Assembly: GCA_902727895.1 (NCBI GenBank)
Contig: CACVAP010000011.1
Span: 1-64,000, forward strand
Length of the DNA: 64,000 nt
From: an uncultured Sulfurovum sp.
GTDB taxonomy: Bacteria > Campylobacterota > Campylobacteria > Campylobacterales > Sulfurovaceae
Direction: 5' to 3'
Under the pieces are notes generated by a model. It was not told the origin of the DNA, ran no database searches, and saw only the letters and a program-made list of their open reading frames with translations. Each line of letters begins with the position of its first letter. Within the stretch, counting starts at the first letter, position 1. This document shows positions 43,434 to 53,292 of this stretch, one piece after another. The position numbers and the translations under genes are program-made.

Positions 43434-44267
43434 ATGAAAAATCTTGTACTCCATTTCTTACTTTTTACTATTTTATTTCTTGGACTGGCTAGTCTATTTT
43501 ACCTATACGGAAAAAATATATGGTACCCCTACTATAAAAAATACTCTTATACTGAACCTAAAAAACAAGAAACTCTACAACCCCTTACTCCTTGTAAAGA
43601 GTGTACCCTAACCCATGTTGGACCACTGCAAGCAAAAATAATCGAAAAAGAGTGTCCCCCATCCAAAGCTCCTCCTGTCGTAGAAGAAGTACTAACCTCC
43701 AAACAAAGACTCAAACGTAATCTAGCAGACAATGACTTTGTTATTTATCCAAAAAACCTCACACTTATTGGACTCAAACATGAAAAAATCTTAGAAGTAT
43801 GGACAAAGAAAAATGGAAAGTATATTCATATTACAGACTATCCCTTCACTGCCTTCTCTGGAATCCTAGGACCAAAGTTTAAAGAGGGAGATAGACAGAT
43901 ACCTGAGGGTATTTATGGTATTGGATATCTAAACCCAAATAGTAAGTTTCACCTTTCCATGAATATCAATTATCCCAATGCTTTTGACAAAAAAATGGCA
44001 AAAAAAGAAAACCGTACCAACTTAGGTTCTGCAATTATGATTCATGGTAGTGATAAAACTGTTGGATGTATCCCAATTGGTAATGATAAAATTGAAGAAC
44101 TTTACTTTTTAGCTGAAAAAGTCGGTATTAAAAATATCAAAGTCATTTTAGCACCGGTAGACTTTAGAAAAATGGAAGTAAACATTACAAAAAAGAACAA
44201 ACATCCTTGGCTGAAAGACTTATACAGTCAAATAAAAAAAGAGATGAAACCCTTTATCTCTAAATAA
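43434..44267 (+). CDS. L,D-transpeptidase (YkuD) family protein
   Basis: 277 residues with an N-terminal membrane anchor/signal and a YkuD domain with the catalytic signature H204-GSDKTVG-C212. Such enzymes make L,D cross-links or trim peptidoglycan in the periplasm. About 80 residues before the domain include a Cys-rich linker (CKECT) and are unassigned. The gene has its own ATG with no clear operon partner. Resembles the ErfK/YafK-type peptidoglycan carboxypeptidases of Campylobacterota that shape the cell, but I cannot tell transpeptidase from carboxypeptidase. Confidence 0.85.
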   Translation: MKNLVLHFLLFTILFLGLASLFYLYGKNIWYPYYKKYSYTEPKKQETLQPLTPCKECTLTHVGPLQAKIIEKECPPSKAPPVVEEVLTSKQRLKRNLADNDFVIYPKNLTLIGLKHEKILEVWTKKNGKYIHITDYPFTAFSGILGPKFKEGDRQIPEGIYGIGYLNPNSKFHLSMNINYPNAFDKKMAKKENRTNLGSAIMIHGSDKTVGCIPIGNDKIEELYFLAEKVGIKNIKVILAPVDFRKMEVNITKKNKHPWLKDLYSQIKKEMKPFISK

Positions 44268-44314
44268 CCACATTTTAGGTAAAATATCCACAATTTATAA
44301 CGTAGGGTTTTACA

Positions 44315-46882
44315 ATGGATATTAGACAAGAATTTTTAAACTTTTTTCAAAGCAAAGGACATACACTTAATTCAAGTAGTCCACTAGTACCAATCGATGA
44401 TGATGGTACACTAATGTTTGTGAATGCTGGTATGGTTCCTTTTAAAAGCATCTTTACTGGCGATGCCCCTATTCCTAATCCTCCAAGAGCAACTTCCTCT
44501 CAAACTTGTATTCGTGCTGGTGGAAAACACAATGACCTCGATAATGTAGGTTACACAGCAAGACACCATACTCTTTTTGAAATGTTAGGAAACTTCTCTT
44601 TTGGAGACTACTTTAAAGAAGAAGTAATGGCTTATGCATGGGAGTTCATTACTTCAGAAAAATACTTGAACTTACCAACTGAAAAACTTTGGGTAACCGT
44701 ACATGAAGATGATGATGAAGCTTATGAGTTATGGCAAAAGCATATCTCTAAAGATCGTATCATGAAATTTGATGACAAAGAAAACTTCTGGGCAATGGGT
44801 GATACAGGTGCTTGTGGACCTTGTTCCGAGATTTTTTATGACCAAGGTGCTGAACATTTCTCTGGACCAGAAGACCATATGGGTGGCGAAGGTGACCGTT
44901 TCTTAGAAATCTGGAACTTAGTATTTATGCAATACGACCGAAGTGCTGATGGAACACTTACCCCTCTGCCTAAACCAAGCATTGACACAGGTATGGGCTT
45001 TGAAAGAGTTGCAGCCATTAAAGAAGGTGTTTTAAACAACTACCACTCTACTCTCTTCATGCCCTTCATTGACCAAATCTCTGAATTAGTAGGTACAAAA
45101 TATGACTACGATGCTCCTAACTCAGCATCTTACCGAGTGATTGCCGATCACTTACGTTCATGTTCATTTTTACTAGCACAAGGTGTAAACTTTGACAAAG
45201 ATGGACGTGGATACGTTCTAAGAAGAATCATGCGTCGTGCCATTCGTCATGGTTACCTACTGGGACTAAGAGAGCCATTCATGTACAAAATGGTAGATAC
45301 TCTTGTAAATGTTATGGGTGAACAATACACTTACTTAGGTGAAAGAGCTGAGAGTATTAAAGCTTCTATGAAACTTGAAGAAGAGCGTTTCTTTAAGACC
45401 ATTGAAGATGGAATTAAACTTTTCAATACAGAACTTGAAAACACAACAGGTATGTTTAATGGTGAAGTAGCCTTTAAATTAAATGATACCTACGGCTTCC
45501 CTCTTGACCTCACAGAAGATATGTTAAGAGAAAAGAACATTAAATTAGATATCGATGCATTCCATGCCAAACTCAATACTCAAAAAGCACAGTCAAAAGC
45601 TGGATGGAAAGGTACAGGAGAAGCAGCAGCTACTGGTGACTTTAAAACCTTAAAAGAGCGTTTTGGTGTAAATGAATTTGTAGGATATACAGAGACTTCA
45701 AACAACACTAAAGTATTGGCTCTACTGGATGAAAACTTTAAAGAAGTTCAAGAATTAGATGGAAAAGGTTGGGTTTATCTTGAAGCAACTCCTTTTTATG
45801 CTGAATCAGGTGGACAAACAGGTGACACAGGAATCTTAGATTTTAATGGAGCAAAACCAACTGTTAAAGTATTAGACACTAAAAAGTTTATGGAGATGAA
45901 TCTTTCAGAAGTTGAAGGAAATATCCAAGTTGGTGATGCAGTTGAAGCATTGGTTCATAATACCAGAGTAGAAATCGAACGTCACCACTCAGCAACACAC
46001 CTACTTCATGCAGGACTTAGAGAGCTTTTAGGTGAACACATTGCTCAAGCAGGTTCTCTTAATGATGACAAACGTTTACGTTTTGACTTCTCACACCCAC
46101 AAGCAATGACTGCTCAAGAAGTAGCACAGGTTGAGGCATGGGTAAATGACAAAATCTCTCAGAGCGCTACAGGTGTTACTCGAATCATGACCGTAGACGA
46201 TGCTAAAGAAGCTGGAGCAATGGCACTCTTTGGTGAAAAGTACGGTAATGAAGTTCGTGTGGTAAACTTTGGTGAAGCTTCGATCGAACTTTGTGGAGGA
46301 ACACATGTTAACAACACTTCTGAGATTGGTCTTTTTATGATTACCAAAGAATCAGGTGTTTCAGCAGGCGTACGAAGAATTGAAGCTGTCTGTAGTAAAT
46401 CTGCCTTAACAGAAGTTCAAGGTTTACGTGACACTTTAAATGAAGTAAAAACTGAACTTAAAAACCAAAACCCAATAGCAGGGATTAACAAACTCAAAGA
46501 AGAGGTAAAAACATTAAAGTCAGAATTAAAAACAGCCCTAAACTCCACGAAAAAAGACTTAAGTGCTTCTAAGATGAATGGTTCAAATATTATTGTTGAG
46601 GTTGTAGAAGCTGGTGATATTAAAGAGCTTATTGACGAAGCTAAAAATAAGCACCCGAATCTTGCCATTATGCTTTTTCAAAAGAAAGGTGACAAAGTTA
46701 TGATAGCTTGTGGTTCAAAAGAAACCAATATCAAAGCTGGAAACTGGATTAAGGAGATTGCCCCTATTTTAGGTGGTGGTGGTGGTGGTCGTCCAGACTT
46801 CGCCCAAGCTGGTGGAAAAGATGCTTCTAGAATTGCTGAAGCAAAAGAAAAAGCCTTGGCTTATCTCCAAGAAAATCTATAA
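44315..46882 (+). CDS. alaS: alanyl-tRNA synthetase
   Basis: 855-residue class II tRNA synthetase. The aminoacylation core ([17 protein letters not shown], motif [30 protein letters not shown]), the editing domain ([20 protein letters not shown]), and the C-terminal C-Ala domain with [15 protein letters not shown] are present in order. Length is normal. Ribosome-binding site AGGG upstream. Followed 10 bases later by a membrane protein gene. Confidence 0.97.
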   Translation: MDIRQEFLNFFQSKGHTLNSSSPLVPIDDDGTLMFVNAGMVPFKSIFTGDAPIPNPPRATSSQTCIRAGGKHNDLDNVGYTARHHTLFEMLGNFSFGDYFKEEVMAYAWEFITSEKYLNLPTEKLWVTVHEDDDEAYELWQKHISKDRIMKFDDKENFWAMGDTGACGPCSEIFYDQGAEHFSGPEDHMGGEGDRFLEIWNLVFMQYDRSADGTLTPLPKPSIDTGMGFERVAAIKEGVLNNYHSTLFMPFIDQISELVGTKYDYDAPNSASYRVIADHLRSCSFLLAQGVNFDKDGRGYVLRRIMRRAIRHGYLLGLREPFMYKMVDTLVNVMGEQYTYLGERAESIKASMKLEEERFFKTIEDGIKLFNTELENTTGMFNGEVAFKLNDTYGFPLDLTEDMLREKNIKLDIDAFHAKLNTQKAQSKAGWKGTGEAAATGDFKTLKERFGVNEFVGYTETSNNTKVLALLDENFKEVQELDGKGWVYLEATPFYAESGGQTGDTGILDFNGAKPTVKVLDTKKFMEMNLSEVEGNIQVGDAVEALVHNTRVEIERHHSATHLLHAGLRELLGEHIAQAGSLNDDKRLRFDFSHPQAMTAQEVAQVEAWVNDKISQSATGVTRIMTVDDAKEAGAMALFGEKYGNEVRVVNFGEASIELCGGTHVNNTSEIGLFMITKESGVSAGVRRIEAVCSKSALTEVQGLRDTLNEVKTELKNQNPIAGINKLKEEVKTLKSELKTALNSTKKDLSASKMNGSNIIVEVVEAGDIKELIDEAKNKHPNLAIMLFQKKGDKVMIACGSKETNIKAGNWIKEIAPILGGGGGGRPDFAQAGGKDASRIAEAKEKALAYLQENL

Positions 46883-46892
46883 AGGTTAAACA

Positions 46893-47357
46893 ATGGCTGA
46901 ACTATTCAATAACTATGCTCATACTATTATCTTCTTACATGTACTCTCAGCCATCATTTGGGTAGGAGGGATGATTGCCATTCGTTTGGCTGTTCACCCT
47001 ACCATGCAGAGTATTGAAGAGCCTAAAATAAAATTGGGTAAAACTTTAATGTTAGTTGGGAAGTTCTTCAATATTGTTATGCCATTTATTGTTATTATCT
47101 TACTAACAGCCATCATTTTAACCTCAGCTACAACACAAAGTACAGAACATACGCTTAAGTTCCTTATTTGGGGTATTATGACAGCTAACTTTACATGGAT
47201 GTATTTGAAACGGACTAAGGCTCAAAAACTTTTTGACGCAGGTAAACTTCCTGATGCAAAAGCAACGATTGCTTTGATTCCTAAACTTCTACTGCCTATT
47301 AACATCGTACTTGGAATTATTGCTCTTTGGTTGGGTGTGGAATTACGAGGCTTGTAG
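46893..47357 (+). CDS. four-helix membrane protein, CopD/HemJ-like
   Basis: 154 residues with four transmembrane helices and the motif IIFLHVLSAIIWVGGMI in helix 1, which is the conserved histidine/tryptophan helix of the CopD/HemJ-like superfamily. It might bind heme. It is ten bases after alaS and its stop codon lies inside the repeat element at 47354. Function not determined. Confidence 0.7.
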   Translation: MAELFNNYAHTIIFLHVLSAIIWVGGMIAIRLAVHPTMQSIEEPKIKLGKTLMLVGKFFNIVMPFIVIILLTAIILTSATTQSTEHTLKFLIWGIMTANFTWMYLKRTKAQKLFDAGKLPDAKATIALIPKLLLPINIVLGIIALWLGVELRGL

Positions 47358-47453
47358 GGTGTTTTCCCTGAAAACACCGTCAAATCAAAACCCAATACTC
47401 TTATAAGATTACAAACATAATTAACACGGTGTTTTCATGGGAAAATACCCTAC
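47354..47453. repeat. GTAGGGT-ended inverted-repeat element A
   Basis: A 100-base element with inverted arms of about 27 bases (47354-47380 and 47426-47453) that begin and end in GTAGGGT/ACCCTAC. Each arm also forms its own hairpin (GGTGTTTTC/GAAAACACC). The middle is unrelated. A similar but shorter element, with the same GTAGGGTG ends, is at 62473-62549. The neighbouring gene's stop codon is within the left arm. Confidence 0.75.
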
Positions 47454-47462
47454 AGGACATAC

Positions 47463-48008
47463 ATGATACATCTCGCTTCAAACTCACAATCACGTGCTTT
47501 ACTACTTAACAACTTCAACATAGAGTTCAAACAACAAGCTCCAAGTTATGATGAAGAGCAGATACAAACCCGAACACCCAAAGACTTTGCCTACATTGCC
47601 TCAAAAGGAAAACTTGAAGCTGCTGTTAAAGAGTTTGGATTAGAAACTCCCCTACTCACAGCTGACTCAGTCATAGTCTCTGCTGATAAAGAGCTACTTA
47701 GAAAACCAAAAAACATAGACGATGCAAAAAGAATTTTAGAACTACAGTCAGGTTCAAGTATTGCCATTATCTCTGCCATGCATTACAAAACCAAAACGTT
47801 GTACTTTTCGGATGTCTCAGCTACCTATTACAACTTTGACACATTTGAGCCAAAAGAGTTAGACGCTTATTTAGAGAGTAACTTATGGGATGGAAAAGCT
47901 GGTGGCTGTATGGTAGAAGGTTTTTGTAAAAAGTATATAAAGTCTGTTCAAGGCTATGAAAGTACGGCTATGGGGTTAAGTGTTGAGAAATTGTTGAGAT
48001 GGATTTAG
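47463..48008 (+). CDS. maf: Maf-like nucleoside triphosphate pyrophosphatase
   Basis: 181-residue Maf family protein hydrolysing non-canonical nucleoside triphosphates (dTTP/UTP or m5UTP/pseudo-UTP type). N-terminal LASNSQSRALLL and the TADSVI active-site Asp region are visible. A possible cell-division link comes from the classical Maf literature; here it lies just upstream of the condensin operon. Confidence 0.88.
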   Translation: MIHLASNSQSRALLLNNFNIEFKQQAPSYDEEQIQTRTPKDFAYIASKGKLEAAVKEFGLETPLLTADSVIVSADKELLRKPKNIDDAKRILELQSGSSIAIISAMHYKTKTLYFSDVSATYYNFDTFEPKELDAYLESNLWDGKAGGCMVEGFCKKYIKSVQGYESTAMGLSVEKLLRWI

Positions 48009-48009
48009 G

Positions 48010-48015
48010 TATAAT
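48010..48015 (+). promoter_or_regulatory. -10 box of the MksF-MksE-MksB operon
   Basis: TATAAT in the context AGGTATAATTCGC, 63 bases before the first start codon. It overlaps the end of maf, so the operon has its own promoter. No -35 at a normal distance. Confidence 0.45.
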
Positions 48016-48077
48016 TCGCTAAAAAATTTGGTTAACTATTTGAAGCATAAAACAATTTTAAAACAGAAGAAATTTTA

Positions 48078-49190
48078 ATGACCCACATCCAACTTATAGA
48101 ATTTATTTATACTCATCGTCATACACTTGATGACATTTATAAATCAAAAAAGAGTACAGTAACCGAAACCCTAGAAAACTCTCGACTTATCACCAAAATT
48201 GGTGATAATATTGAGCTAAGTGAAAGTTACCGAAACTTTATAGATATCACCCTAAACCGTATTGACTATGCTGTCATATTTAATACCTACAATGCAGAAC
48301 TACAAGAACTTCTAAAACAAAAGACACGTTATCTTGAAGAAAAGAATCCTTATTATTTAGAAGAAATACTCGCTTTACTCAAAACCATCTTTTTAAAACT
48401 CAATCAACGTGATCAAGAGATTCGTACACTTCTAATAAAAATCGAAAATGAAACTTCTTTAGACCTTGACCTTCTTATTGAAAAGTCTATGGATATTTTA
48501 GAGAAGATAGAAGAAGTAAACCGTGCGAACAATGAAGTACGTGAAATTTTTTATAATGATATTTATCATCTTGACCCAACAACAAAATACTTTATCGATG
48601 AAGTTTCTTCTTCCCTTTTACTCTTTGTCGAAAATATTTCAGAGAGTCTGCATAGACTTAAACAATTTATTGCGCGTACCCGTAAGTTACGTCTTCAAAA
48701 TCGACAACTACATCAACTCTCAACCCAAATTTTAGAAGAAAAAGACCAAGAACTAGAAGATGTATTAATGCTCGAACCTCAAAGCTATTACCTAACCCTC
48801 TACCGAAGTCAAAAAAATAGTATTAAGAGTTTTCCAGATGGATCAGAAAATAGTAAAGTGATTAGAAAGCTAAGGATTTACCTCAATGAGGTACAAGTTC
48901 CTAAAGAGCCAACACAGTTTAATATTCGTCCTCAAAAAGAAGAGCATCTAAACCTTGTCAACATTAAAGCCATAGAAGACGAACTTAGAGAAAAAGGAAC
49001 GGAAGATATCTTTAACTTTATTTATGAACATCAAGCATTAAAAAACTTTATAGAAAACTCTGAAAAAGAGTTGTCACTTAAAGAGGAAAGTTTTAAAATT
49101 TATTTACAATTTATTATTCCTCATAATGAACATATAGAACTGAAAAAACACTACAACAACCATGCCATAAGGATTGCACAATGGATATAG
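48078..49190 (+). CDS. mksF: MksF/JetA-like condensin kleisin
   Basis: A 370-residue helical protein, first gene of a condensin operon. The N terminus (about 1-70) looks like a winged-helix domain, the middle (75-280) is helical, and the C terminus (about 290-370) looks like a second winged helix, the layout of MukF/MksF/JetA kleisins. There is no DUF3375 name-motif I can cite; the call rests on order, size and layout. It overlaps mksE by ten bases (ATGGATATAG), so the two are translationally coupled. Function: bridges the SMC-like head domains. Confidence 0.75.
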   Translation: MTHIQLIEFIYTHRHTLDDIYKSKKSTVTETLENSRLITKIGDNIELSESYRNFIDITLNRIDYAVIFNTYNAELQELLKQKTRYLEEKNPYYLEEILALLKTIFLKLNQRDQEIRTLLIKIENETSLDLDLLIEKSMDILEKIEEVNRANNEVREIFYNDIYHLDPTTKYFIDEVSSSLLLFVENISESLHRLKQFIARTRKLRLQNRQLHQLSTQILEEKDQELEDVLMLEPQSYYLTLYRSQKNSIKSFPDGSENSKVIRKLRIYLNEVQVPKEPTQFNIRPQKEEHLNLVNIKAIEDELREKGTEDIFNFIYEHQALKNFIENSEKELSLKEESFKIYLQFIIPHNEHIELKKHYNNHAIRIAQWI

Positions 49191-49708
49191 CAACAGCATT
49201 TAAAGTTATGATGAAAGGTGTCATTGTTTCACGTAACTCTGCCAAGTATGGTGAAATAGCCACTTTTTTACTGAACGAAGAAAATTATATTGCCTATGAG
49301 AATATTTTGCAAGAACTTGGCTATGAACTCAATGGAGAAAATGGCTACTTCTACCTATCTAAATCAGACGCGTTAAGTTCAGAAGAAATTGAGCAGTTTA
49401 TTCAAAGTCATAAAGATGTTTTTATGCTCATTTCCATTTTAAAGCAACTCCTCCCACATGCACGAAGTGGAAGCAACATCAAATATACAGAGTTTATCGC
49501 CCAGTTTGAAGCAAAAAAAGATGAACATTTAGAAAAAAAATGGCGCTATATTTTTAAAGAAACTGATTTAAAACACAGTTCTGAAAAATTCTTTGAACGC
49601 TTACAAAAAGAGTTCATAATTGAAAAATTAGATAAAAATGATAAAGATACCTACCTAGTGTTAAACAGCTTAGAATACTATCTTTCATTTTTAGAAAGTA
49701 TGGTGTAA
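49181..49708 (+). CDS. mksE: MksE/JetB-like condensin accessory protein
   Basis: A 175-residue winged-helix (KITE-type) protein with KGVIVSRNSAKYGEIATFLL at the start and NILQELGYELNGENGYFYL, a pattern like DUF4194/MksE/JetB. It lies between the kleisin and SMC genes with a ten-base overlap and a two-base gap. It should bind the kleisin and modulate loading on DNA. Its order and coupling support the call more than single residues do. Confidence 0.75.
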   Translation: MDIATAFKVMMKGVIVSRNSAKYGEIATFLLNEENYIAYENILQELGYELNGENGYFYLSKSDALSSEEIEQFIQSHKDVFMLISILKQLLPHARSGSNIKYTEFIAQFEAKKDEHLEKKWRYIFKETDLKHSSEKFFERLQKEFIIEKLDKNDKDTYLVLNSLEYYLSFLESMV

Positions 49709-49710
49709 TA

Positions 49711-52700
49711 ATGCTAAAAAAAATGATACTAATAAACTCAGCAGAGTTTGACTATGCAGAAATAGACCTAAGCAAAGATATGTTTTTTGCTGGAGATAAT
49801 GGAACAGGAAAAACCTCTTCTATTATTGCACTTTTTTATCTCTTTTCAGGAGATAACAACAGCAAAAAACTAGGAATTAGCTCTGATAAAAAGAGCTTTA
49901 AAGAATACTACTTTCCAGATGAAAGAAACTCTTTTATTATTTATATTTTTGATGGTTTTTTTATTTTTATGTACAAACAAAACGAGGAAGTATTTAAACA
50001 CTTCTCTAAACAAGACTTCGACATTAAAAATATTGTTCAAGCCAATGGAAGTTTAGAAAATTTTAAAAGTATTCAGCGCTATATTAAAGATGCTCCCTTA
50101 ACTTATCTGTCAAAAAGTTCTGAATATCGTGAGATTATTTATGGTCAAAACCGTCACTACTTAGACTTTAAAATCACCAATATTAAAAACTATAATGTCT
50201 TTGTGGAGCTTTTCAATCAAACATTTAACGTAGACAAGTCCATTGTCGATGCAACAAGTATTAAACGTGCTATTCAGAAATCATTGAACATTGAAGAAAA
50301 GAATATAGAGTTCAACTACCAAAAATACATGGAACAAATTAAAATTTTTCAAGAAAGTTACCTTTTCTTTCGTAAGTTTGAAAAAGAAAGCGACAAAATA
50401 AGTCAATCATTTAAATTCCAAGAAGAACTTTTAACGCTTGAAGAACAGATAGATGAACTCTCCTCTAATATCCTCTACCGACAAAGCATAGAAGTTGAAC
50501 TTTTAGAAGAAAAAACAAAACGTATAGTCCGTTTGGAAGAGCAAAAAAGACAATACCTCTTACAAAGAGAGCAAAAAGAAAAATCGCTGAACCGTTTACG
50601 TGAACGTTTTGCTAAAGAGATTGCCACCCTTGAAAATGACATAAAAGAGATAGAAAAACTAAAAATAAAGTTTCAAGCTCAAACATACAAAGAGCAACTG
50701 GCTTTATTAACACAGCTTCCTTTTTTAGAGAAAGAGCATTTACAAAAACAACAGCAACTTACACTTTTAGAAGCAGACAGTCTTAATGCGCTGAATGCCA
50801 TTGACCAAGAGATTTTAGATTTAAGTTTTAAACGTGACAATGACTTAGCACAACAAAAAAGGCTTAAGAGTGAACAACTAAAAGCAGAACTTGCAGAACA
50901 ACTCTCAGTTAAAAAAGAGCAACTTCGTCAAGAAAGAGAACATACACAACATCGTATTGACGCTAACATTTCAGAAATAAAAATACAAATAGACGAACAA
51001 GAGCTTAAACAAGAAGAAGAGAAAAGTAAAGCCAATGACTTACACAATGAGTATCGTGAAAAGCTCAATACCTTTAGTGAAAAACAATTTTCTGTTAAAA
51101 AATCTTATCAAAATAAAATAGAGAGTCAAGAAGAACAGCATCGTACATTCATAAGAGAACTTAGCATACTAGATGAAGAAAAAACTTCATTGACAAAAAC
51201 TAAAAACAAAGAACAAAAAAAATTAGCACAAGCACTATGGGAAGAACGTCAACACCTTAATCTTATGATTAAAGAGAAGAAGAACATACTTTTTACCGAA
51301 GAAGGTTCTTTTAAAGAGTTTTTACAACAAAGTGGTCTTTCATGGGAAAAGGAACTTTACCCTTTTATGGATGCTTCTTTACTTTCAATGTCAGTTAATA
51401 CGCTCTCCCCTAAAGTTATTAATGCAGAGCAACCTTTAGGACTTGAACTCTCGAGTAATGGATTAAAAACAATCCCAACACAAGAAGAAGCAGAAGAGTC
51501 CATTAGAGAAGCTAAAGTTAAAAAACAACAATTTTTTCAACTCTATAAAGAAGAAAAAAGAACCATTCAAGATAAGTATAATAATGAATTCAAAACGTTA
51601 GAAAACAGTTCTAAAAAACTAGAAAGTGAACTTGCATCTTCTAAAAAAGAAATCGAGCAATATAAACTAGAAATCACTAAAATCAATACCATTCTTATTC
51701 CTGAGTATGAAGCTAAGCTCTTAAAAGAAAAAGAAGCTCAAACAACTCTTCTAGCTAACAATATACATAATTTAATCGAAAAAATAAATACCTATAAGAA
51801 AAAGGTAAATAGACTAAATCAAGAGCTAAAAGATTTTACCAAAGAACAACAAGTAGCACTCAATACTTATCAGAATTCACTGAAAGAAAATCAAAAGAAA
51901 GAACAAGCGACAATTGATAAGTGGCTCAAAAATGAGATAAACAGTATTAATAAACAAATAGAAGCACAAAAAGAAAGTAGAAACAAGCTCTCCAAAGATG
52001 ATGTTATTCATGCCTTAAAAAAATCATTAACTAAACTAAGTGAGCAAGTCAAGAAAAGTCATGATGCTAAATATTACCTAGAGAGTTACGAAAATTCTAA
52101 AGAGTTTATAGATACGCTACCTCGTAAAAAAAGTCGTTTGATAATGAGTCAGCAAAACAGAAATAATTTAGAGAACAAGCTTTCAGTCAAACAACAAAAC
52201 ATCATAAAAAGTGTTTCTGCCAATCAAGAAGCACTCATACAAGTTAATAAAGAAATAGAGAAGCTACAGCAAGGCTTAGAAAAAAGTAAGAACCTAAAAC
52301 TTGAAGCAGTAGAAAGTAAAAAAACTAATGAGTATCTTTCTGAACTCATCAACAAGTACAAAACATATCAAACCAATCATAAAGAATTAAGAGTCAACCT
52401 AAAAGAGATACTGAGTCGAATTAACAGCCTAAAAAACAATCCATTTAATGAAATAAGTTTTAAACTGGAAAATTTTTCGATTTTTGATAAATTTTCTGAA
52501 GATTTTGAAACCATTGAAAAGCTTTATGATCTCAAAGATTTTAAAAATAAGCAATTTGAGCCATTAAAACAAGCCACAAATGAAGAGTATTTAAACTTTA
52601 TAAAAAATGAAATTCCATCAAAACTCGGAAGCCTCTCGCACTCAGAAGATAAATTTCAAGAACAAGTTTCTAAGATTAACAAAAATCTTTCAAGCATTGA

Positions 52701-53283
52701 TTTTTCCATTATAAAAAACATTAAAATCAAAACTGAAATAGCCAATCAACGCAGTGTCATGACCCTACTAGGCGAAATGAATAGCTTAGTACAGAACCTA
52801 ACCATTAGTGATAAAGAGTCTTCTCTCTTTTTCGATAAGCCAAAAACAAATCAAGACTTACAAAAAATTGCTAATCTTCTAACCGAAATCAAAGAGACCC
52901 TAAAGGGTGGTGCCATTACCCTACTCGACACCATTGACCTTTCTCTAGAGTTTGTAGAAAATGGAACAACAAAATCTAATGTAACCCAGATTAAAAATGA
53001 GAGTTCAACAGGAGGAACTATTTTACTTAAGATGGCATTGGCAGTTTCTATTTTAGGGCTGTATACCAAAGAAGAGAAGTCTACTTTCTTCTTGATTTTA
53101 GATGAAGTATCAAGACTGCACAGTCATAACCAAGACCTACTGCGAAGTTTTGCAAACAGTCGTGGATTTAGAATAGTTTTTGTAACACCTGAACCAGTTT
53201 ATGCTAAACCTGATGAGATTAAGTACTATAAGTTTATGAGACGTGATGATAATCGTTTTGAGATTATTGGATTGAATGGCTAA
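49711..53283 (+). CDS. mksB: MksB/JetC-like SMC ATPase
   Basis: A 1190-residue SMC-type ATPase. Walker A GDNGTGKTS is at residues 28-36; the signature SSTGG is at 1098-1102 and Walker B LILDEV has D1131. Between them are two coiled-coil arms (roughly 230-530 and 615-1000) around a short hinge-like segment near 540-610 with WEKELYPFMDASLL, typical of MukB/MksB/JetC-type hinges. It forms a condensin with MksE and MksF that compacts chromosomes or, in Wadjet, cuts plasmids. No JetD/MksG nuclease gene follows, so a plain condensin is more likely. Confidence 0.85.
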   Translation: MLKKMILINSAEFDYAEIDLSKDMFFAGDNGTGKTSSIIALFYLFSGDNNSKKLGISSDKKSFKEYYFPDERNSFIIYIFDGFFIFMYKQNEEVFKHFSKQDFDIKNIVQANGSLENFKSIQRYIKDAPLTYLSKSSEYREIIYGQNRHYLDFKITNIKNYNVFVELFNQTFNVDKSIVDATSIKRAIQKSLNIEEKNIEFNYQKYMEQIKIFQESYLFFRKFEKESDKISQSFKFQEELLTLEEQIDELSSNILYRQSIEVELLEEKTKRIVRLEEQKRQYLLQREQKEKSLNRLRERFAKEIATLENDIKEIEKLKIKFQAQTYKEQLALLTQLPFLEKEHLQKQQQLTLLEADSLNALNAIDQEILDLSFKRDNDLAQQKRLKSEQLKAELAEQLSVKKEQLRQEREHTQHRIDANISEIKIQIDEQELKQEEEKSKANDLHNEYREKLNTFSEKQFSVKKSYQNKIESQEEQHRTFIRELSILDEEKTSLTKTKNKEQKKLAQALWEERQHLNLMIKEKKNILFTEEGSFKEFLQQSGLSWEKELYPFMDASLLSMSVNTLSPKVINAEQPLGLELSSNGLKTIPTQEEAEESIREAKVKKQQFFQLYKEEKRTIQDKYNNEFKTLENSSKKLESELASSKKEIEQYKLEITKINTILIPEYEAKLLKEKEAQTTLLANNIHNLIEKINTYKKKVNRLNQELKDFTKEQQVALNTYQNSLKENQKKEQATIDKWLKNEINSINKQIEAQKESRNKLSKDDVIHALKKSLTKLSEQVKKSHDAKYYLESYENSKEFIDTLPRKKSRLIMSQQNRNNLENKLSVKQQNIIKSVSANQEALIQVNKEIEKLQQGLEKSKNLKLEAVESKKTNEYLSELINKYKTYQTNHKELRVNLKEILSRINSLKNNPFNEISFKLENFSIFDKFSEDFETIEKLYDLKDFKNKQFEPLKQATNEEYLNFIKNEIPSKLGSLSHSEDKFQEQVSKINKNLSSIDFSIIKNIKIKTEIANQRSVMTLLGEMNSLVQNLTISDKESSLFFDKPKTNQDLQKIANLLTEIKETLKGGAITLLDTIDLSLEFVENGTTKSNVTQIKNESSTGGTILLKMALAVSILGLYTKEEKSTFFLILDEVSRLHSHNQDLLRSFANSRGFRIVFVTPEPVYAKPDEIKYYKFMRRDDNRFEIIGLNG

Positions 53284-53292
53284 GGAGAAAAT

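Noticed and set aside
47354-47453. Repeat element as CRISPR array or transposon
   Set aside because: Only one inverted pair, no regularly spaced spacers and no transposase gene.
48078-53283. Calling the condensin operon a full Wadjet plasmid-defence system
   Set aside because: No JetD/TOPRIM nuclease gene follows or precedes; the next genes are a PLP enzyme and a penicillin-binding protein.
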